From Aquiluna sp. KACHI24 (GTDB lineage: Bacteria > Actinomycetota > Actinomycetes > Actinomycetales > Microbacteriaceae), in contig NZ_AP026677.1 of NCBI RefSeq assembly GCF_025997915.1, forward strand, positions 744,001 through 808,000: DNA of 64,000 nucleotides, written 5' to 3'. A program made the position numbers and the translations under genes. The notes under the pieces were generated by a model that saw only the letters and a program-made list of their open reading frames with translations, was not told the DNA's origin and searched no databases. How positions within the stretch are numbered: the first letter of the stretch is position 1; each line of letters starts with the position of its first letter. This document shows, piece by piece, positions 11,801-21,171 of this stretch.

Positions 11801-12058
11801 ATGGCAAACATTAAGTCGAACATCAAGCGCATCGGCACCAACCGCAAGGCTGAGGAGCGCAACAAGGCGGTTCGTTCCGAGCTGAAGACTGCCATCCGCG
11901 CTGCTCGCGAGGCAGTTGCTAGCGGCGACAAGGCTGCAGCCGAGACTGCGCTTCGCACCGCAACCCGTAAGCTTGACAAAGCCGTTTCCAAGGGCGTAAT
12001 CCACAAGAACCAGGCTGCAAACCGTAAGAGCGCTATCGCTACCAAGGTTGCCAAGTAA
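11801..12058 (+). CDS. rpsT: 30S ribosomal protein S20
   Basis: Primary 16S rRNA-binding protein of the small subunit. 85 residues, Lys/Arg/Ala-rich, starting [20 protein letters not shown], as in other S20 proteins. It is one of the few plus-strand genes in this half of the window, flanked by lepA (divergent) and holA (convergent). It has its own promoter and a strong terminator, so it is monocistronic. Codon use is visibly that of a highly expressed gene (CGC/CGT, AAG). Confidence 0.98.
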   Translation: MANIKSNIKRIGTNRKAEERNKAVRSELKTAIRAAREAVASGDKAAAETALRTATRKLDKAVSKGVIHKNQAANRKSAIATKVAK

Positions 12059-12073
12059 CTCAGAATTAATGTG

Positions 12074-12100
12074 AAAAGGGCCGGTTCTCCGGCCCTTTTT
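12074..12100. terminator. Bidirectional terminator between rpsT and holA
   Basis: Perfect 11-bp stem AAAAGGGCCGG / CCGGCCCTTTT with a 4-nt loop (TTCT), followed by T on the plus strand and, by symmetry, by a U-tract on the minus strand. It lies 15 nt after the rpsT stop and directly at the holA stop, so it can end transcription from both sides. Confidence 0.92.
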
Positions 12101-13057
12101 CTATTTTGCCTGACTCATGGCCAGGATCAGTTTCTCCACTGAGTAGTCCGGCTCTCTCGAAGCACCCTTTACGTCGGCATCTGTCTGGGCAGCCAGATCA
12201 ACCAAACCAATCAACCCCTGCTCCGAAAAGCCGGACAGTTCTTTGCGAGCCTTATCAAGTTGCCATGGAGCCATACCAATAGCCGCACTTTGACTTTTCG
12301 GATCGTTGAATAATTTGGCAAGGATTCTTACTCGAGCCACCAAAGCAGCGACTAACGCGACATTATCTACTCCGGTGGCAGAGCCGTGTCGGTAGAGACG
12401 AATCGCTTCCGCCGCATTCCCTGATAGCGCTGCATCAGTGATTTTGAACGCGTTGGTTTCTACTCGACCCTGGAACACTTGATTTACGGAATCAATGCCA
12501 ATGGTTGTTGCCCCTGAAGCACATAGCTGCGAGCACGCCGCTGCCAGCTCCCCTAAGTCTGTGCTGAATGCCTGCAGCAATGCTCTAGAAGCATCGGAGG
12601 TTATCTTCACCCCGAAAGCTGCACACTCTTGAGTTATGAAGCTGAGCTTGTCGCTGTCTCGCTTGATTTCATCACAGACAACATTGAGAGCGCGCGAAGC
12701 CAGTGAGGTCTTGATCTTTCCGGCGTGTCCAACCAGGTTTGGAAGTCGGACTGCGACGAAGCAGTTCTCCACCTGATCATCGAGATACTTCGTCAGATCT
12801 TCAAGCAGGGCCTCGTGCGATCCGGTGATGATTATCAATCGCGGTTCATTGAATAGTGATGGCGCAGCAAGATTCAAAAGATCCGAGGGGGTGTAACTGC
12901 CTTCGTCAATCTCATGAATTTCCAAGTCGGCATAATGCTCACGTAGCTTTTGCTTCAAATCTCGAATCACACGAGTAGCCAAGTACGTTTCAGGGCCGGA
13001 AACGATTACCAAGGGTGCGGGTTCAACCTGGTTCCAAGAAACAGTCTTACCACTCAT
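12101..13057 (-). CDS. holA: DNA polymerase III subunit delta
   Basis: Clamp-loader subunit that opens the beta clamp. 318 residues, with the weakly conserved delta fold: an N-terminal AAA-like domain beginning with PLVIVSGPETYLATRVIRDL and a C-terminal collar domain. It has no Walker A motif, as expected for delta. The 4-nt overlap with comEC and the comEA-comEC-holA order support the assignment strongly. It ends at the shared terminator with rpsT. Confidence 0.93.
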   Translation of the reverse strand: MSGKTVSWNQVEPAPLVIVSGPETYLATRVIRDLKQKLREHYADLEIHEIDEGSYTPSDLLNLAAPSLFNEPRLIIITGSHEALLEDLTKYLDDQVENCFVAVRLPNLVGHAGKIKTSLASRALNVVCDEIKRDSDKLSFITQECAAFGVKITSDASRALLQAFSTDLGELAAACSQLCASGATTIGIDSVNQVFQGRVETNAFKITDAALSGNAAEAIRLYRHGSATGVDNVALVAALVARVRILAKLFNDPKSQSAAIGMAPWQLDKARKELSGFSEQGLIGLVDLAAQTDADVKGASREPDYSVEKLILAMSQAK

Positions 13058-14883
13058 GACGCTAGCTTACCCGCGGTGGCAATTTGCAACTCCGAGGCAA
13101 AGTCAATACCCACCGCCCCATCTAGGTCGGTTCGCAAGTTGATCGCCCCTAGTTCTGCGGTGAGCTTGAGTGCTGATTTGGTTGGGTGACCGTAGGTGTT
13201 TCCAAGCCCGACAGAAAAGATCGCGACCTGGGGTCTGAACGCCGCATACAGCGCTGAGAACTGATCCCCTGCCCCATGGTGGGCAACCTTCACCACTCGA
13301 TACTTCCGAGCATCTATAAGGGGCAGCAATATCGGCAGCAAGCTTCTCTGGGCTGACTCTGGAGCATCAGCCAGAGCGAGGACCTGATATTTCGCGCAAT
13401 CAAGCAAGGTCGTGACTGATGCATCGTTACTGGAAGCGGCTGACTGTGGGTCCTTTGGACCCAACACCATCAGCGAGCAATTCCCCAGTTTGGCCCTCCC
13501 GCCGGCGACCGCCTCTTGCACAGAAGCACCGCTTCGAGCCAGAAAGTCCTCAACCACCCCGACTAATGGTCGATCATCTTCGTAACCGGAAATCAGGACA
13601 TGGCTGATACTGACCTTTTCAAGACCACTTATGCCCCCGACATGATCAGCGTCAAAATGAGTAAGAACCAGAAGGTCAACTTTCGAAATCCCAGCATTAC
13701 CTAGACATTTCTGAATCAACTCGGGCTCCCTGCCAACATCTATCAAGGCCGTCCTGCCACCATCGCGAATCAAGATGGCGTCACCTTGACCCACATCGCA
13801 AGCTAGAACTTTCCAGTCTTGATTCGCGACGTCAGATCGAACCAGATCCCCCGCGGATAAAGCTGAAAGTAAGGCGAAGTCAAGAACCAAAAAGCCGACT
13901 GAGAAAACTCTCGCTTTCTCTTTGAACGTGATTGTGGCGATAACGCCGAGCACAAGACCCCAAATCAGTAACTGTCCCTCGAAAGCAAAATTGAGATGAA
14001 GGCGAGTCACCTCTTGAGCGGAGAGCCTTTGGGAAATCCAGAGAATCCACTGAGTTCCAATTGTTGCCAACCAGGTTGAAAAATGTGACAGTGCGGGGCT
14101 GATGGGTGTCACTAGCACGGCCAGAATTCCCAAAACAGTAACCGGTGCTACGACGGGTTCAACCAATAGATTCGCCAGAATCGCGAATATGGGGAATCCG
14201 GGTTGGATCATCAGTATCACTGGCAAGGTAAAGATCTGGGCTGCAAGCCCCGCTCCAAGGGCAAGTGCTAGCGGTCTGGGAAGAAATCCAATCCGATCGG
14301 CAAGCGGGCGAGCCCCGAGTAGTAGTCCGAGGGTGGCGAGCACGCTCAGTGCAAATCCAAGGTCAAATGCGAGTGATTGATCGATCATCAATAGCACGGC
14401 TACGGCTATAGCCAAGGCATGAATGGCATTTGAACCCCGACCCAAGGCCAGAGCGATAAGAACAGCCAAGGCCATAGCGCCAGCTCTTAGCACCGATGAC
14501 TCTGGTCCAACCAGCAACACATATCCAAGCATTGCCGATCCCGAAAGCACGAATCTGAGCCAGCGTGGAGCGGAGAGTGCACCAAGTAGAAACCAGATTG
14601 CTCCCATGACGATTGCCAAATTGGCACCGCTCACCGCTACCAGGTGAGTAAGTGACACCTCACGCATTTGGTCTTTTGCGACCTCTGAAAGCAGTTCACG
14701 CTCCCCGATTGCCAACCCTGCAACCAGTGCCTCAGGGTCCGACACGCTCCCCAGCGATCCAAGGAATGCGCTTTTCAGGTCAGATATTTCTCTGACTGTG
14801 GGGAAATGCAGCGCAAGTGATGAAGCGGGTTCCTCGAAGAGCAAGAGGATCCCCAGCCACAGGGCAACTGCAAATGCAATCAC
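13054..14883 (-). CDS. comEC: ComEC/Rec2 DNA uptake channel
   Basis: Inner-membrane channel that takes single-stranded DNA into the cytoplasm during natural transformation. 609 residues: a Competence domain with many hydrophobic helices (about 75-330; VAVSGANLAIVMGA is the conserved core) followed by a metallo-beta-lactamase domain with DVGQGDA and THFDADHVGG (about 365-600). It is shorter than the usual ~700-800 residues because the N-terminal DUF4131/OB-fold part is nearly absent. The start overlaps the comEA stop by 4 nt, so truncation by mis-annotation is unlikely. Confidence 0.93.
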   Translation of the reverse strand: MIAFAVALWLGILLLFEEPASSLALHFPTVREISDLKSAFLGSLGSVSDPEALVAGLAIGERELLSEVAKDQMREVSLTHLVAVSGANLAIVMGAIWFLLGALSAPRWLRFVLSGSAMLGYVLLVGPESSVLRAGAMALAVLIALALGRGSNAIHALAIAVAVLLMIDQSLAFDLGFALSVLATLGLLLGARPLADRIGFLPRPLALALGAGLAAQIFTLPVILMIQPGFPIFAILANLLVEPVVAPVTVLGILAVLVTPISPALSHFSTWLATIGTQWILWISQRLSAQEVTRLHLNFAFEGQLLIWGLVLGVIATITFKEKARVFSVGFLVLDFALLSALSAGDLVRSDVANQDWKVLACDVGQGDAILIRDGGRTALIDVGREPELIQKCLGNAGISKVDLLVLTHFDADHVGGISGLEKVSISHVLISGYEDDRPLVGVVEDFLARSGASVQEAVAGGRAKLGNCSLMVLGPKDPQSAASSNDASVTTLLDCAKYQVLALADAPESAQRSLLPILLPLIDARKYRVVKVAHHGAGDQFSALYAAFRPQVAIFSVGLGNTYGHPTKSALKLTAELGAINLRTDLDGAVGIDFASELQIATAGKLAS

Positions 14884-15452
14884 AGAGTCACTAGGTCTTT
14901 TATTTTGGCAAACATCTTCTCCCCGATGCCGCTGACCTCTCGAAGCTCACGAACATCAGAGAACGACCCGGCAGACTCGCGATATTCGATAATCCGTCCG
15001 GCCAGAGCTGGGCCCACTCCCGGCAGGGTATCTAAATCCTCAACACTGGCCCGATTGAGCGAAACCAGTCCCCCGCCAGCGGAAGATGATTGAAATTGAT
15101 CTTCGGAGGCAATAATGACCTGCTCTCCATCCGAGAGGTTTCTGGCCATATTGACCGAGGACTGCACTGCATCTTGGGTAAATCCCCCCGCCACCTCGAT
15201 GGCATCGGAAACCCTTGCTCCAAGATTCAGCTCGTAGAGCCCAGGCTCTTTAACCTCACCAACCACATGCACGAAGATGCTGCCGGAGAATTCAATCTCC
15301 TCGGCAGTTGAAGTGACCTCTGGTTTTCCAGCCCCTGCCTGCTGGTTCAAGAGCAAATACAAAACCAGGAGCGACCCAAAACCCGCAATCAAAAGCTTCC
15401 TTCTTGATTGCGGATCAAGCCCTAGAAGCCAACTTTTTAGTCTTTGCATCAA
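14880..15452 (-). CDS. comEA: ComEA helix-hairpin-helix DNA receptor
   Basis: Membrane-anchored DNA-binding receptor of the competence machinery. 190 residues: a single anchor helix at about 20-36, an SLBB domain at about 57-112 (IFVHVVGEVKEPGLYEL) and a double helix-hairpin-helix at about 128-190 (SLNRASVEDLDTLPGVGP, ISGIGEKMF-like). It precedes comEC with a 4-nt overlap. Together with a second-type SSB (61122-61535) it suggests DNA uptake is retained. No pilus genes are in the window. Confidence 0.94.
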   Translation of the reverse strand: MMQRLKSWLLGLDPQSRRKLLIAGFGSLLVLYLLLNQQAGAGKPEVTSTAEEIEFSGSIFVHVVGEVKEPGLYELNLGARVSDAIEVAGGFTQDAVQSSVNMARNLSDGEQVIIASEDQFQSSSAGGGLVSLNRASVEDLDTLPGVGPALAGRIIEYRESAGSFSDVRELREVSGIGEKMFAKIKDLVTL

Positions 15453-15512
15453 GCAATTGAGCCATGATGCCCCAGGGCTTATAGCTCTGAGCGGGAGACT
15501 GTGGTCAAGTAA

Positions 15513-17987
15513 CTACTTTGTCGCGATGTTGACAAGCTTTGGAGCACGAACAATAACGGCAGCCAGTTCCTTCTCGCCAATTGCTCGCTTGACCAACTCG
15601 GAGTTCAAGGCAAGCTCTCGAAGTTCTTCCTCGGTAATCGAGACGCTTACTTCAAACTTGTCTCGAAGTTTGCCATCAACCTGAGCGATCGCGACGATGG
15701 TGTCCTTCACTAGAAGAGATTCGTCAACTTTTCTTAGCCCGGCGAGTGCGACTGCGGGTTCGTGTCCAAGCAGACGCCACATGTCCTCTGCGGTGTAGGG
15801 AGCAAACAGCGAGAGCGCTTTGGCAAGCTCCTCCGCACCCTCTCTTACGGCTGGATCCGCGCCTCCAACACCGGAATCAATGGCCTTTCGCAACACGTTT
15901 GTGAGCTCCATGACCTTGGCGACTCCAACATTGAATTTGAAAGCCTCAATTGACTCTGTGAAGTCCTTCAGGAACGAATGGGTAGCTGCGCGGATGGTTC
16001 TATCCCCAGTTGAAACATTCACATCTTTTGATGAGCTCACATCCTGAGCAATTCGCCAAGCTCTCGCCAAGAATTTTGCACTTGCGGCTGGAGAAACATC
16101 CGCCCAGTCAATGTCATCCTCTGGTGGTCCGGCAAATGCCATCGTGAGTCGAATTGCGTCGACTCCATGTTCATCAAGCTGCTCGGAAAGTCGCACCAGG
16201 TTGCCACGCGATTTGCTCATCGCGGAGCCATTCATCAAGACCATGCCCTGGTTCAGAAGCTTCGTGAATGGCTCATCGAAATCAACCATGCCCATGTCAT
16301 GAAGAACCTTGGTGAAGAAACGTGCATAGAGCAGGTGCAGAATTGCGTGTGTGACACCACCGACATACTGGTCAACGGGCGCCCACTTCTTGGCCTCTTC
16401 GACGTCGAAGGCAAACTCTTCAGAGTTTGGGTTCAGGTAACGAAGGAAGTACCAACTGGAGTCCACAAAGGTATCCATGGTGTCGCTGTCACGACGCGCA
16501 GGCCCTGCGCATTTTGGACACGGAACATTTACCCACTCTGTCGCCGCACCAAGTGGGGATGTGCCCTTTGGTGACAGGTCTAATCCCTCGGAACTTGGTA
16601 GCTCAACCGGCAGCTGGTCCTGTGGCACAGGTACCTCGCCACAACTTGGGCAGTGGATGATAGGAATTGGTGTGCCCCAATAACGCTGGCGCGAGATCAA
16701 CCAATCGCGCAGACGGAAGTTCTTGGCTGCCTCTCCGGTGCCGCGCTCGGTAAGAATTTCGATTGCCTTGGCGATGGCCTGCTCCTTGTTGAGGCCATTC
16801 AACTCTCCCGAGTTGACAAGGACTCCATCACCAGAGGTGGCGACTCGGGAGATTTCCGGATTCTCATTTTCAGTCTGAAGCACCATGCGGACATCAATGC
16901 CCAAAGCGTTGGCGAATGCCATGTCGCGCTCGTCGTGGGCTGGAACTCCCATGATTGCGCCAGTACCGTAGTCCGCCAAGACATAGTCAGAGGCATAGAT
17001 CGGGAGCTTTTCGCCATTCAGCGGGTTGATCGCATAGCGCTCGAGCTTGACGCCTGTCTTTGGCCTGTCGGTTGCAAGTCGCTCAATATCGTTGGACTGC
17101 TTTACCTTTTCGAGGTAGCTGACAAACTCCATTCGAACGTGTGCTGGAGAATCAACCACAAGCTCACTGGCCAGGTCAGAATCTGCGGCCACAACCATGA
17201 AGGTTGCGCCGTAGAGAGTGTCGGGGCGAGTGGTGAATACCTCAATCTCACGTTTCGAATCAGCGATGGCAAAGCGAACATTGGCACCAACCGATCGGTT
17301 GATCCAATTGCGCTGCATGGTCAGCACCTTTGCTGGCCAGTTGCCCTCAAGCTTGTCCAGGTCATCCAGTAGTCGATCTGCGTAGTCGGTGACCTTGAAA
17401 TACCACTGAGTGAGGGCCTTTTTGGTTACCTGAGAGTCGCATCGCTCGCAGAGCCCCTGCACGACCTGCTCGTTGGCCAACACCGTTTGGCAAGATGGGC
17501 ACCAGTTCACATTTGAGTTCTTGCGATAGGCCAAGCCACGCTTGTAGAACTCTAGGAACAACCACTGGTTCCAGCGGTAGTAAATCGGGTCACAAGTTTG
17601 CAGCACTCTCGTCCAGTCAAAGCTGCAGGCATAGCGGCGCATCGAGGCCTTTTGCTGAGCAATGTTCTCGTAGGTCCAACCCCGCGGATCAAGGCCACGC
17701 TTGATAGCAGCATTCTCCGCTGGCAAACCGAAGGCATCCCAGCCAATCGGGTGCAAAACGTTGTAACCCTTTTGAATCCAGTAGCGAGAAATTACATCGC
17801 CTAGTGCGTAGGCCTCAGCGTGACCCATGTGAAGGTCGCCCGATGGGTAAGGGAACATGTCCAACACATACTTGCGTGGCCTGGAATCATCCGGTTTAGA
17901 CGAGTCGAACGGCTGGAGCTGGTCCCAGACCGGCAGCCATCGCTCTTGAATTGCGGAGAAACTGTACTCTTCGTGCAAGCTAAACAC
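15513..17987 (-). CDS. leuS: Leucyl-tRNA synthetase
   Basis: Charges tRNA-Leu; class I synthetase with an editing (CP1) domain. 824 residues, full length. HMGH (the HIGH motif) is at 53-56 within [11 protein letters not shown], and the KMSKS equivalent is SAMSKSRGN in the last third. Zinc-type cysteines (CPSCQ, CERC) lie near residues 165-190. It starts 23 nt... from pabB's stop side and ends 60 bp before comEA, so it probably heads the comEA-comEC-holA transcript. No T-box-like leader is visible upstream. Confidence 0.97.
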   Translation of the reverse strand: MFSLHEEYSFSAIQERWLPVWDQLQPFDSSKPDDSRPRKYVLDMFPYPSGDLHMGHAEAYALGDVISRYWIQKGYNVLHPIGWDAFGLPAENAAIKRGLDPRGWTYENIAQQKASMRRYACSFDWTRVLQTCDPIYYRWNQWLFLEFYKRGLAYRKNSNVNWCPSCQTVLANEQVVQGLCERCDSQVTKKALTQWYFKVTDYADRLLDDLDKLEGNWPAKVLTMQRNWINRSVGANVRFAIADSKREIEVFTTRPDTLYGATFMVVAADSDLASELVVDSPAHVRMEFVSYLEKVKQSNDIERLATDRPKTGVKLERYAINPLNGEKLPIYASDYVLADYGTGAIMGVPAHDERDMAFANALGIDVRMVLQTENENPEISRVATSGDGVLVNSGELNGLNKEQAIAKAIEILTERGTGEAAKNFRLRDWLISRQRYWGTPIPIIHCPSCGEVPVPQDQLPVELPSSEGLDLSPKGTSPLGAATEWVNVPCPKCAGPARRDSDTMDTFVDSSWYFLRYLNPNSEEFAFDVEEAKKWAPVDQYVGGVTHAILHLLYARFFTKVLHDMGMVDFDEPFTKLLNQGMVLMNGSAMSKSRGNLVRLSEQLDEHGVDAIRLTMAFAGPPEDDIDWADVSPAASAKFLARAWRIAQDVSSSKDVNVSTGDRTIRAATHSFLKDFTESIEAFKFNVGVAKVMELTNVLRKAIDSGVGGADPAVREGAEELAKALSLFAPYTAEDMWRLLGHEPAVALAGLRKVDESLLVKDTIVAIAQVDGKLRDKFEVSVSITEEELRELALNSELVKRAIGEKELAAVIVRAPKLVNIATK

Positions 17988-18010
17988 CCTTAGATTTCAA
18001 CCCGTAAAGG

Positions 18011-19270
18011 TTACCAATCCACGCTTGCAGATAGCGCGCTAACCAACGCATTGGCTTTTAGCTGAATCTCACGATGCTCGGCCTCTGGGATTGAATCAGA
18101 AGTGATTCCGCCTCCAATTCCAATGCTCACCTCATCGCCGTCAAATATTGCCGTCCTGATTACCATGCCCAGGTCCATGCTGCCGTCTTTGCCAATCCAA
18201 CCAATGCCTCCGGAGTAGTCACCTCGAGGTGTGCTCTCCAGCTCCTCAATAATCTCCATGGCCCTTAGCTTGGGCGCTCCAGTCATCGAACCACCAGGGA
18301 AAAGTGCCTTCAGTGCATCGAAACCATTGAGGCCATCGCGCAATTCGCCAGACACATCTGATACCAGTTGGTGCACCGTTGAGTAGGTCCGGATTGCCAA
18401 TAGGGATTCGACCGTGACCGAACTTGGCTCACAAACCGATGCGATGTCGTTGCGAATCAAGTCGACGATCATTAGGTTCTCAGCACGCTCCTTGGGATCG
18501 GCTGCCAGTTCCGATATCAAGGCCAGATCTTCTAAATGATCTACGCCCCGTCTTCGAGTTCCCTTTATGGGTGAACTGAGCACCCTGGAGCCGTGAACCT
18601 CAATCAATCGCTCCGGTGAAATAGAGACATAACTCTTGCCATTAACCCTCAGAAAAGCGGCGTAGGGGGCCGAGTGCTGCTTGCGCAGTCGAAGGAAATA
18701 ACTCAGCGGATCACCCGAGTAGAGACCGCGCAGCCTTGTCGTTAGACAAAGTTGGTAAACATCGCCCCTAGCGATGAACTCCTGCGCCTTTGAGATCTTG
18801 TCCAGATAGTGCGTCGAAGCGTCATCAGCGGTCAATTTAGGGGCCGTTGCAGCCGGGAACTCGAGCTCATAGCTTGATGAGTTGCCACCTACTAATGCGA
18901 GGCGAAGAAGAGCGGCGTGATACCAGGCATTGAATTCCTCGGTTGAGCAGTCCCCAACAAAGTGAAGCATCTTGGTCGAGTGCTCATAGACGATGGCTCG
19001 ATCCACGCGCAGAAAATGACCCCTGAGCTCATTTTGCAAATAGCTCAGTACACCAACCAGGTATGGCCGAAATGGGACTGCAGGCTGAGCGTCATATTCA
19101 CCTAAATACTCTGCGTCCGAAACCGGAACTCCGGCACCAATCACCGAAAATCCACTGGTTGGGTGGTGGGATCGATCTAGCCAAAAAACGTTGTCAGAGT
19201 TACCAAAGAAGGAAACGAAGACGTCAGGAAGTGAGCTCCAGCCACGCAGCGAACTTACTAACAGTGGCAT
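18011..19270 (-). CDS. pabB: Aminodeoxychorismate synthase component I
   Basis: Chorismate-binding enzyme that makes 4-amino-4-deoxychorismate for folate synthesis. 419 residues; the C-terminal core has SPERLIEV, PIKGTRRRG, NLMIVDLIRND and FPGGSMTGAPK. Anthranilate synthase TrpE shares this core, but the divergent pabC next door favours PabB. I start at the ATG at 19270, preceded by GAAGGGG; an upstream TTG (19285) lacks an SD. No glutamine amidotransferase (pabA) is beside it. The 5' ends of pabB and pabC are only 33 bp apart, so their promoters overlap. Confidence 0.88.
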   Translation of the reverse strand: MPLLVSSLRGWSSLPDVFVSFFGNSDNVFWLDRSHHPTSGFSVIGAGVPVSDAEYLGEYDAQPAVPFRPYLVGVLSYLQNELRGHFLRVDRAIVYEHSTKMLHFVGDCSTEEFNAWYHAALLRLALVGGNSSSYELEFPAATAPKLTADDASTHYLDKISKAQEFIARGDVYQLCLTTRLRGLYSGDPLSYFLRLRKQHSAPYAAFLRVNGKSYVSISPERLIEVHGSRVLSSPIKGTRRRGVDHLEDLALISELAADPKERAENLMIVDLIRNDIASVCEPSSVTVESLLAIRTYSTVHQLVSDVSGELRDGLNGFDALKALFPGGSMTGAPKLRAMEIIEELESTPRGDYSGGIGWIGKDGSMDLGMVIRTAIFDGDEVSIGIGGGITSDSIPEAEHREIQLKANALVSALSASVDW

Positions 19271-19290
19271 TTGCACCCCTTCCAATTCCG

Positions 19291-19303
19291 TAGTCTAGAT
19301 GCG
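19291..19303 (+). promoter_or_regulatory. -10 element of leaderless pabC
   Basis: TAGTCT followed by 7 nt and then the pabC ATG. This is the spacing expected when transcription starts on the start codon. No SD is present before the ATG. The element lies between the divergent pabB and pabC starts. Confidence 0.5.
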
Positions 19304-20074
19304 ATGAGCGTTAACGGAGATTTCTACCGATTCGATTCCGATCGGTTCGTGAAAGTTGACTACGCCATCGCCGAGCAGCTCACAGTTGCAGACAGTTTTC
19401 TCGTAGAAAACGGTTCAGTCCGCGCTATCCAGAAACATTTTGATCGGTTTCAATCAAGCATCCACAGTCCCGTGGAAATCAACTTTGAAGCCTTCGCCAA
19501 GGCCGTAGTAGAGATACTGCCACTTGAAGGCTCCTGGTTTCCAAGACTTGAATACCGTGAATTCCAGCCCATCGGCGAGCAGTTATTTCTCAGGCTCAGG
19601 GAGGCTCCGGAGCGAACCGAAACATTGACCCTTTGGAGCTTGGATGAGAGTGACCCAAGAGTATCCCCTGGCATCAAGGGTCCAGATCTCTCAGCCTGTC
19701 AAAAGCTCCGCCGCAAAGCTAATCTTCACGGCGCCGATGAGGCCGTGATACTTAGTGATGAGGGTTACATCGCCGACGGCGCGCTGAGTTCGATCATGTG
19801 GTGGGAGGGCGAGGTGCTTTGCGCTCCAGACGACTCGACCAATTGGCTACCAAGCATCACCAGAGAGCTGGTCCTGGAGATCGCTCAGCAGGCCGGCTTT
19901 GAGATTCAGCTGAAGAGATCTCGTCCAGAGGATCTTGCTGGCTGTGAGGTTTGGTCTCTCAGTGCCCTGCAGGGGATCAGAGCCGCTACTGCCTGGCAGG
20001 ACGTAGCAATTTCACAACCCAAACGCCATCAAAGCTTTAGAAAGCGCCTATCCCTAATCGCTGAAAAGCTTTAG
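19304..20074 (+). CDS. pabC: Aminodeoxychorismate lyase / class IV aminotransferase
   Basis: PLP-dependent fold-type IV enzyme, likely releasing 4-aminobenzoate and pyruvate from aminodeoxychorismate. 256 residues; the PLP lysine is expected in SACQKLRRKAN, and DEAVILSDEGYIADGALSSI is the conserved cofactor loop. The ATG at 19304 is chosen: TAGTCT (19291-19296), a TANNNT -10, ends 7 nt before it, indicating a leaderless transcript. The product could also be a branched-chain or D-amino acid aminotransferase, but the pairing with pabB argues for PabC. A hairpin with a T-run follows the stop. Confidence 0.82.
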   Translation: MSVNGDFYRFDSDRFVKVDYAIAEQLTVADSFLVENGSVRAIQKHFDRFQSSIHSPVEINFEAFAKAVVEILPLEGSWFPRLEYREFQPIGEQLFLRLREAPERTETLTLWSLDESDPRVSPGIKGPDLSACQKLRRKANLHGADEAVILSDEGYIADGALSSIMWWEGEVLCAPDDSTNWLPSITRELVLEIAQQAGFEIQLKRSRPEDLAGCEVWSLSALQGIRAATAWQDVAISQPKRHQSFRKRLSLIAEKL

Positions 20075-20102
20075 CGAAGGCAGCGCTGCCGCTTGGTTTT
20101 TT
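20073..20102 (+). terminator. Terminator after pabC
   Basis: GGCAGCGCTGCC palindrome (hairpin GGCA/TGCC, extended by AGC/GCT across a small bulge) followed by GCTTGG and six T residues. It begins at the pabC stop codon. The stem is short, so strength is uncertain. Confidence 0.5.
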
Positions 20103-20140
20103 CCACTTTGAATAGTTGTATGTAGTTTTGTGGCCGGTAC

Positions 20141-20818
20141 GTGATTGCTAAAGAGCGCGACGAACTCAGTGAGTTTTATCAAGCAAGCTTTCCACTTGAT
20201 TTTGAGACTGTCAGCTACAACATTGCGCCCACGAATCTCGTGCCAATAGTTGTTGAACGAGAGATCGACTCAGTCCCCTCCAGAGAGATTCACCCAGCTC
20301 GATTTGGTCTAATTCCAGCTTGGGCAAAGGATGTTGGCAATACCCCGCTTTTCAACGCGAGAATCGAGACCGTTTTAGAGAAGCCAAGTTTCAAAGACTC
20401 TGCCTTGAAAAAGCGCTGCGTGATTCCAGCCTCGGGCTACTTCGAGTGGGATAAGGATAAAAACCCACTGTTTGTATACGCCGAGCCGTTTATCTCTTTT
20501 GCCGGAATCTATTCATTTTGGCGCGACCCCTCCAAGGCGGCCACCGACCCATCACGTTGGGTGCTGAGCTGTTCGATTCTCACCAAGACAGCATCGCCAG
20601 CCCTGAGCGAGATTCACGATCGTTCTCCGGTTTTCCTATCAGAAGACGGCATTGAAGCGTGGATATCCCCTGACTACGAGACCACCGACGAACTACTTAT
20701 GGCGCTTGGTCAAGAGTCTGATTTGGTAGCTGAAGAGCTGAGCTATCACTTGGTCTCAAAAGAGGTTGGAAACGTTAGAAATAATCACCCGGGGCTAATT
20801 GCTGAAATCGCATTTTGA
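20141..20818 (+). CDS. yedK: SRAP-domain (YedK/HMCES-like) abasic-site protein, start abnormal
   Basis: SRAP proteins form a thiazolidine crosslink between their Cys2 and abasic sites in single-stranded DNA. The family core is clear: SYNIAPTN, RFGLIPAWAKD, NARIETV, RCVIPASGYFEWD and the catalytic-His motif EIHDRSPVFL. The expected N-terminus MCGRY is encoded as CGRY at 20129-20140, in frame and followed by VIAKERDEL, but the codon before Cys is TTT, preceded by a TAG stop. The first ordinary start codon is GTG at 20141, which would drop the catalytic Cys. The gene lies directly upstream of an SOS box and dnaE2, which suits a role in DNA-damage tolerance. Confidence 0.85.
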   Translation: MIAKERDELSEFYQASFPLDFETVSYNIAPTNLVPIVVEREIDSVPSREIHPARFGLIPAWAKDVGNTPLFNARIETVLEKPSFKDSALKKRCVIPASGYFEWDKDKNPLFVYAEPFISFAGIYSFWRDPSKAATDPSRWVLSCSILTKTASPALSEIHDRSPVFLSEDGIEAWISPDYETTDELLMALGQESDLVAEELSYHLVSKEVGNVRNNHPGLIAEIAF

Positions 20819-20846
20819 AAATGTCGGTGGCTCACCATAAACTCTG

Positions 20847-20872
20847 ATTATTCGAACATTTGTTCGAATAAT
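20847..20872 (+). promoter_or_regulatory. SOS box (LexA operator) of the DUF6504-dnaE2 cassette
   Basis: Perfect 12-bp inverted repeat ATTATTCGAACA-TT-TGTTCGAATAAT. The core CGAAC-ATTT-GTTCG (20853-20866) is the Gram-positive LexA-box consensus. TAAACT at 20838-20843 could be the -10, which would put the operator over the transcription start. It lies 16 bp before the DUF6504 ATG. Confidence 0.93.
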
Positions 20873-20888
20873 TGAAGGGCTTGGGGCT

Positions 20889-21170
20889 ATGCAAACAGAA
20901 ACACTCGCTGGGGTTTTACTTGATTCCGATGGCGCTCCCCTGTCCTTTCAGTATCGATCTAAGAGCTGCCTGGTTTGCTCAAAACCAGTTCGCTGGTACT
21001 CCAGGAAGCTGTGGTGGGAATTTGCTGGCTCTGCCGCAAAGGGTAACGGTCAAGCAATCCTCGAAGTTGAGATGTGGCGACTCTGGGCGACCGATGGTGA
21101 AAATCGCATGTTCTTTGAGCTCAGACACCAGATCCCAGAGGATGCTTGGGAAATAACCGAGGTTTCCTAG
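20889..21170 (+). CDS. DUF6504-like protein of the SOS mutagenesis cassette
   Basis: 93 residues, no signal or membrane segment, rich in Trp (WYSRKLWWEF, EMWRLWA) and with a CLVC pair. Size, composition and position resemble DUF6504, the small protein found between imuB and dnaE2 in many actinobacteria; this is from memory, not a search. Here it is the first gene after the SOS box, and imuB is missing. GAAGGG is 9 nt before the ATG. It ends 1 nt before the dnaE2 GTG, so the two are translated together. The function is unknown. Confidence 0.75.
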   Translation: MQTETLAGVLLDSDGAPLSFQYRSKSCLVCSKPVRWYSRKLWWEFAGSAAKGNGQAILEVEMWRLWATDGENRMFFELRHQIPEDAWEITEVS

Positions 21171-21171
21171 C

